Shown piece after piece: positions 62,436 through 64,000 of a DNA stretch of 64,000 bases. The DNA is taken from positions 31,426,083-31,490,082 of the forward strand of contig NC_053112.1 in assembly GCF_010015445.1 (NCBI RefSeq), given 5' to 3'. This stretch comes from Perca fluviatilis. Lineage: Eukaryota > Chordata > Actinopteri > Perciformes > Percidae. The position numbers were made by a program, and so were the translations under genes. Under the pieces are notes generated by a model. The model was not told the origin of the DNA and did no database searches. It worked only from the letters and a program-made list of their open reading frames with translations. The first letter of the stretch is position 1. Each line of letters opens with the position of its first letter.

Positions 62436-63877
62436 TAGGGCTGTCAAACGATACATTTTTTTTTAATCGAGATTAATCGCTGAATTTCTATAGTTAATCA
62501 CGATTAATCGCATGCTTTATCACATGATTCAAATTCTATTATTTTGCATTTCAGAACTGTTTTTAAGTACATAACAATGGAAAGCAATTCTTACACTGCA
62601 TGTTAATTGGGAATCAAATGAATGCAAAGAAATTTACTTTATGAACTTGACTTTAAGATTTGTATTAGTTTTTTATTTACTGTAAACAAAATAAAAAAGA
62701 AGGGTACTAAACAACAGTCAGCAACTTGTTCATTGTTAAGATTTAATAATTATGTAATAACAATAACTTATTTGACCAGTAAATTGCTGTTGACAAAAAT
62801 AACCACCAGATGGGAAAAGGGGATTTTACAATTACTGTGAATGCACCACGAGGCTACCTGTTTTAAGTAAACGCACTGTCTGTGTTGTTTAATTCCGACA
62901 ACGGCAGCTGCTGCGCTGCAGAGCAGACTGTTAGGTCCCGGTGTTGGAATTCTCTACAGTGAAATACAGTCACACTTTACACTGTTTAAAGATGCAGTAG
63001 GTAAGTCTTAGAAAACTAACTTTCTGTCATATTTGCTGAAACTGACCCTATGTTCCAGTAGAACTACATGAATTATGTAATATAAAAAAATCCAGCTCCT
63101 CTGGCACCACCTACAGCCTGTAGTGCGATTTGCAAAATTCCACCGCTCCCGGTTGATTTTCTCCAATCAGGGCCACAGGGGGGGTCTATCTGCCTGTCAA
63201 TCACTGCTCATGCACGCACACGCATATAATAGGGTTCTCCCCTCCCCCTTCCCCCCGCACAAGCTGCAAAAAGGTTTCCCAAAACTCTGGTGAATATTGG
63301 AGTGGCTTTTCAGAGGTGGCGTGAGCTCCGGGATTTTAAAGATCTGAAGAACGATGCAGATGCAGCCACATTTCTTCTCGACAGGTAACATAATTACCAT
63401 GAATGATTTATCTTTCACTTGGTTATTAGTAGTCAAAAGTCCACAAAGCTACGTTGGTGAGGATAATTGTAACGTTTGCACAGTGGTCGGTCTGATATGA
63501 TGCTGAAATGGCTAACACTAGCCTGCTAGTTAGCATTGTTTTACTGTTGGTGAGTAAAGTTAACATTGTGTTAGTGTTTAGTTATTGAAAATGGGAGGGG
63601 CTTAGGAGACGGTTTGGGCTGCAGCAGAAAGGGGGGAGGGACTGAGAAGTTGTCGATGTTCAAATTTGTTGGCAAAGTCCTGGATCTTCACAATCTTACC
63701 TACAGCAGCTTTAACGTTAGCGGTCAGCATTTTAACAGTGTTTAATCCAGCTGCTAGCTAAAGGTAGGCTAACATTACATGCTGTCAGGTGTAGTGTAAA
63801 GTCAGGCACCGAAATTTTCGTTCTTATTTGGTCTCGTTACTACCGTTTAGGTCGGCACGTTTCGGTACCCAACCCTA
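62436..63877. mobile_element. hAT-like repeat sequence, ends unmatched
   Basis: The left boundary tagggctgtcaaacgatac with subterminal gattaatcgc motifs is a known hAT-type terminus. The right boundary on the other strand reads tagggttgggtaccgaaacg, a different known terminus, and no shared TSD is visible. It is therefore either two truncated elements or a chimera. The interior contains a later TTAA MITE (62990-63710). Confidence 0.5.
62990..63710. mobile_element. TTAA-flanked (piggyBac-type) MITE, 721 bp
   Basis: Ends agatgcagtaggtaag and, on the other strand at the right, agctgctgtaggtaag. TTAA lies on both sides (62986-62989 and 63711-63714). Contains gaaactgaccctatgttcca and a C-rich tract. 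I recall this as a frequent teleost MITE. Outside it, cacactttacactgt joins to cgttagcggtcagc, consistent with insertion into an older repeat. Confidence 0.82.
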
Positions 63878-64000
63878 CTTACCAGAGTCAATATAGTGTG
63901 CAGTAACTTCTAAATCATTTTGATTACTCACTGATGTCCAGTGATCACCGGTTGATGAGACAGCGTTTGCACTTTGGTTTCAACAGCGAGTAGCACTCTC

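Overview
The window reads as a gene-poor stretch of a ray-finned (teleost, probably percomorph) nuclear chromosome. The evidence is long (CA)n/(TG)n microsatellites, several Tc1/mariner families with complete TA-flanked ends, hAT, piggyBac-type and Harbinger-type DNA elements with readable target-site duplications (TSDs), a fish L1-like LINE and tRNA-derived SINEs. I see no prokaryotic genes, CRISPR array or operon.

The only host gene I can support is inpp4b (type II inositol 3,4-bisphosphate 4-phosphatase), on the minus strand. Two coding exons with good splice sites fit together in phase: 30127-30206, then 6455-6566. Together they encode the end of the N-terminal C2 domain. A weaker candidate for an earlier C2 exon lies at about 39231-39367. 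Nearly all of the window is therefore intron: about 23.5 kb between the two firm exons, more than 30 kb upstream and more than 6 kb downstream.

Layout. 1-6.4 kb: intron with three CA repeats. 6.46 kb: inpp4b exon. 6.6-30.1 kb: intron with an internally deleted Tc1 (8.9 kb), nested MITEs (12.9-13.6 kb), a hAT fragment with a BED finger (20.9 kb), two Tc1 elements side by side in one TGTA microsatellite (21.7-24.9 kb) and a hAT MITE (26.7 kb). 30.1 kb: inpp4b exon. 33.3-36.4 kb: a hAT element inserted at the very edge of a Tc1 element, followed by a MITE. 40-48 kb: hAT fragments, a SINE, a piggyBac-type MITE holding a hAT element, and another TTAA MITE. 52.5-58.2 kb: a minus-strand L1-like element used as landing site by four later insertions, one of them a 1.85 kb TTAA-flanked foldback with about 520-bp arms. 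62.4-63.9 kb: hAT-like sequence holding a further TTAA MITE.

No transposon here looks autonomous: every transposase or ORF2 has stops, frameshifts or deletions. The most informative content is the insertion record, because several insertions can be undone to restore an uninterrupted host element. I see no convincing undescribed biochemical system; the foldback element and the layered L1 locus are the best candidates for a second look. Family assignments and the INPP4B comparison rest on my recall of known sequences, since no search could be run.
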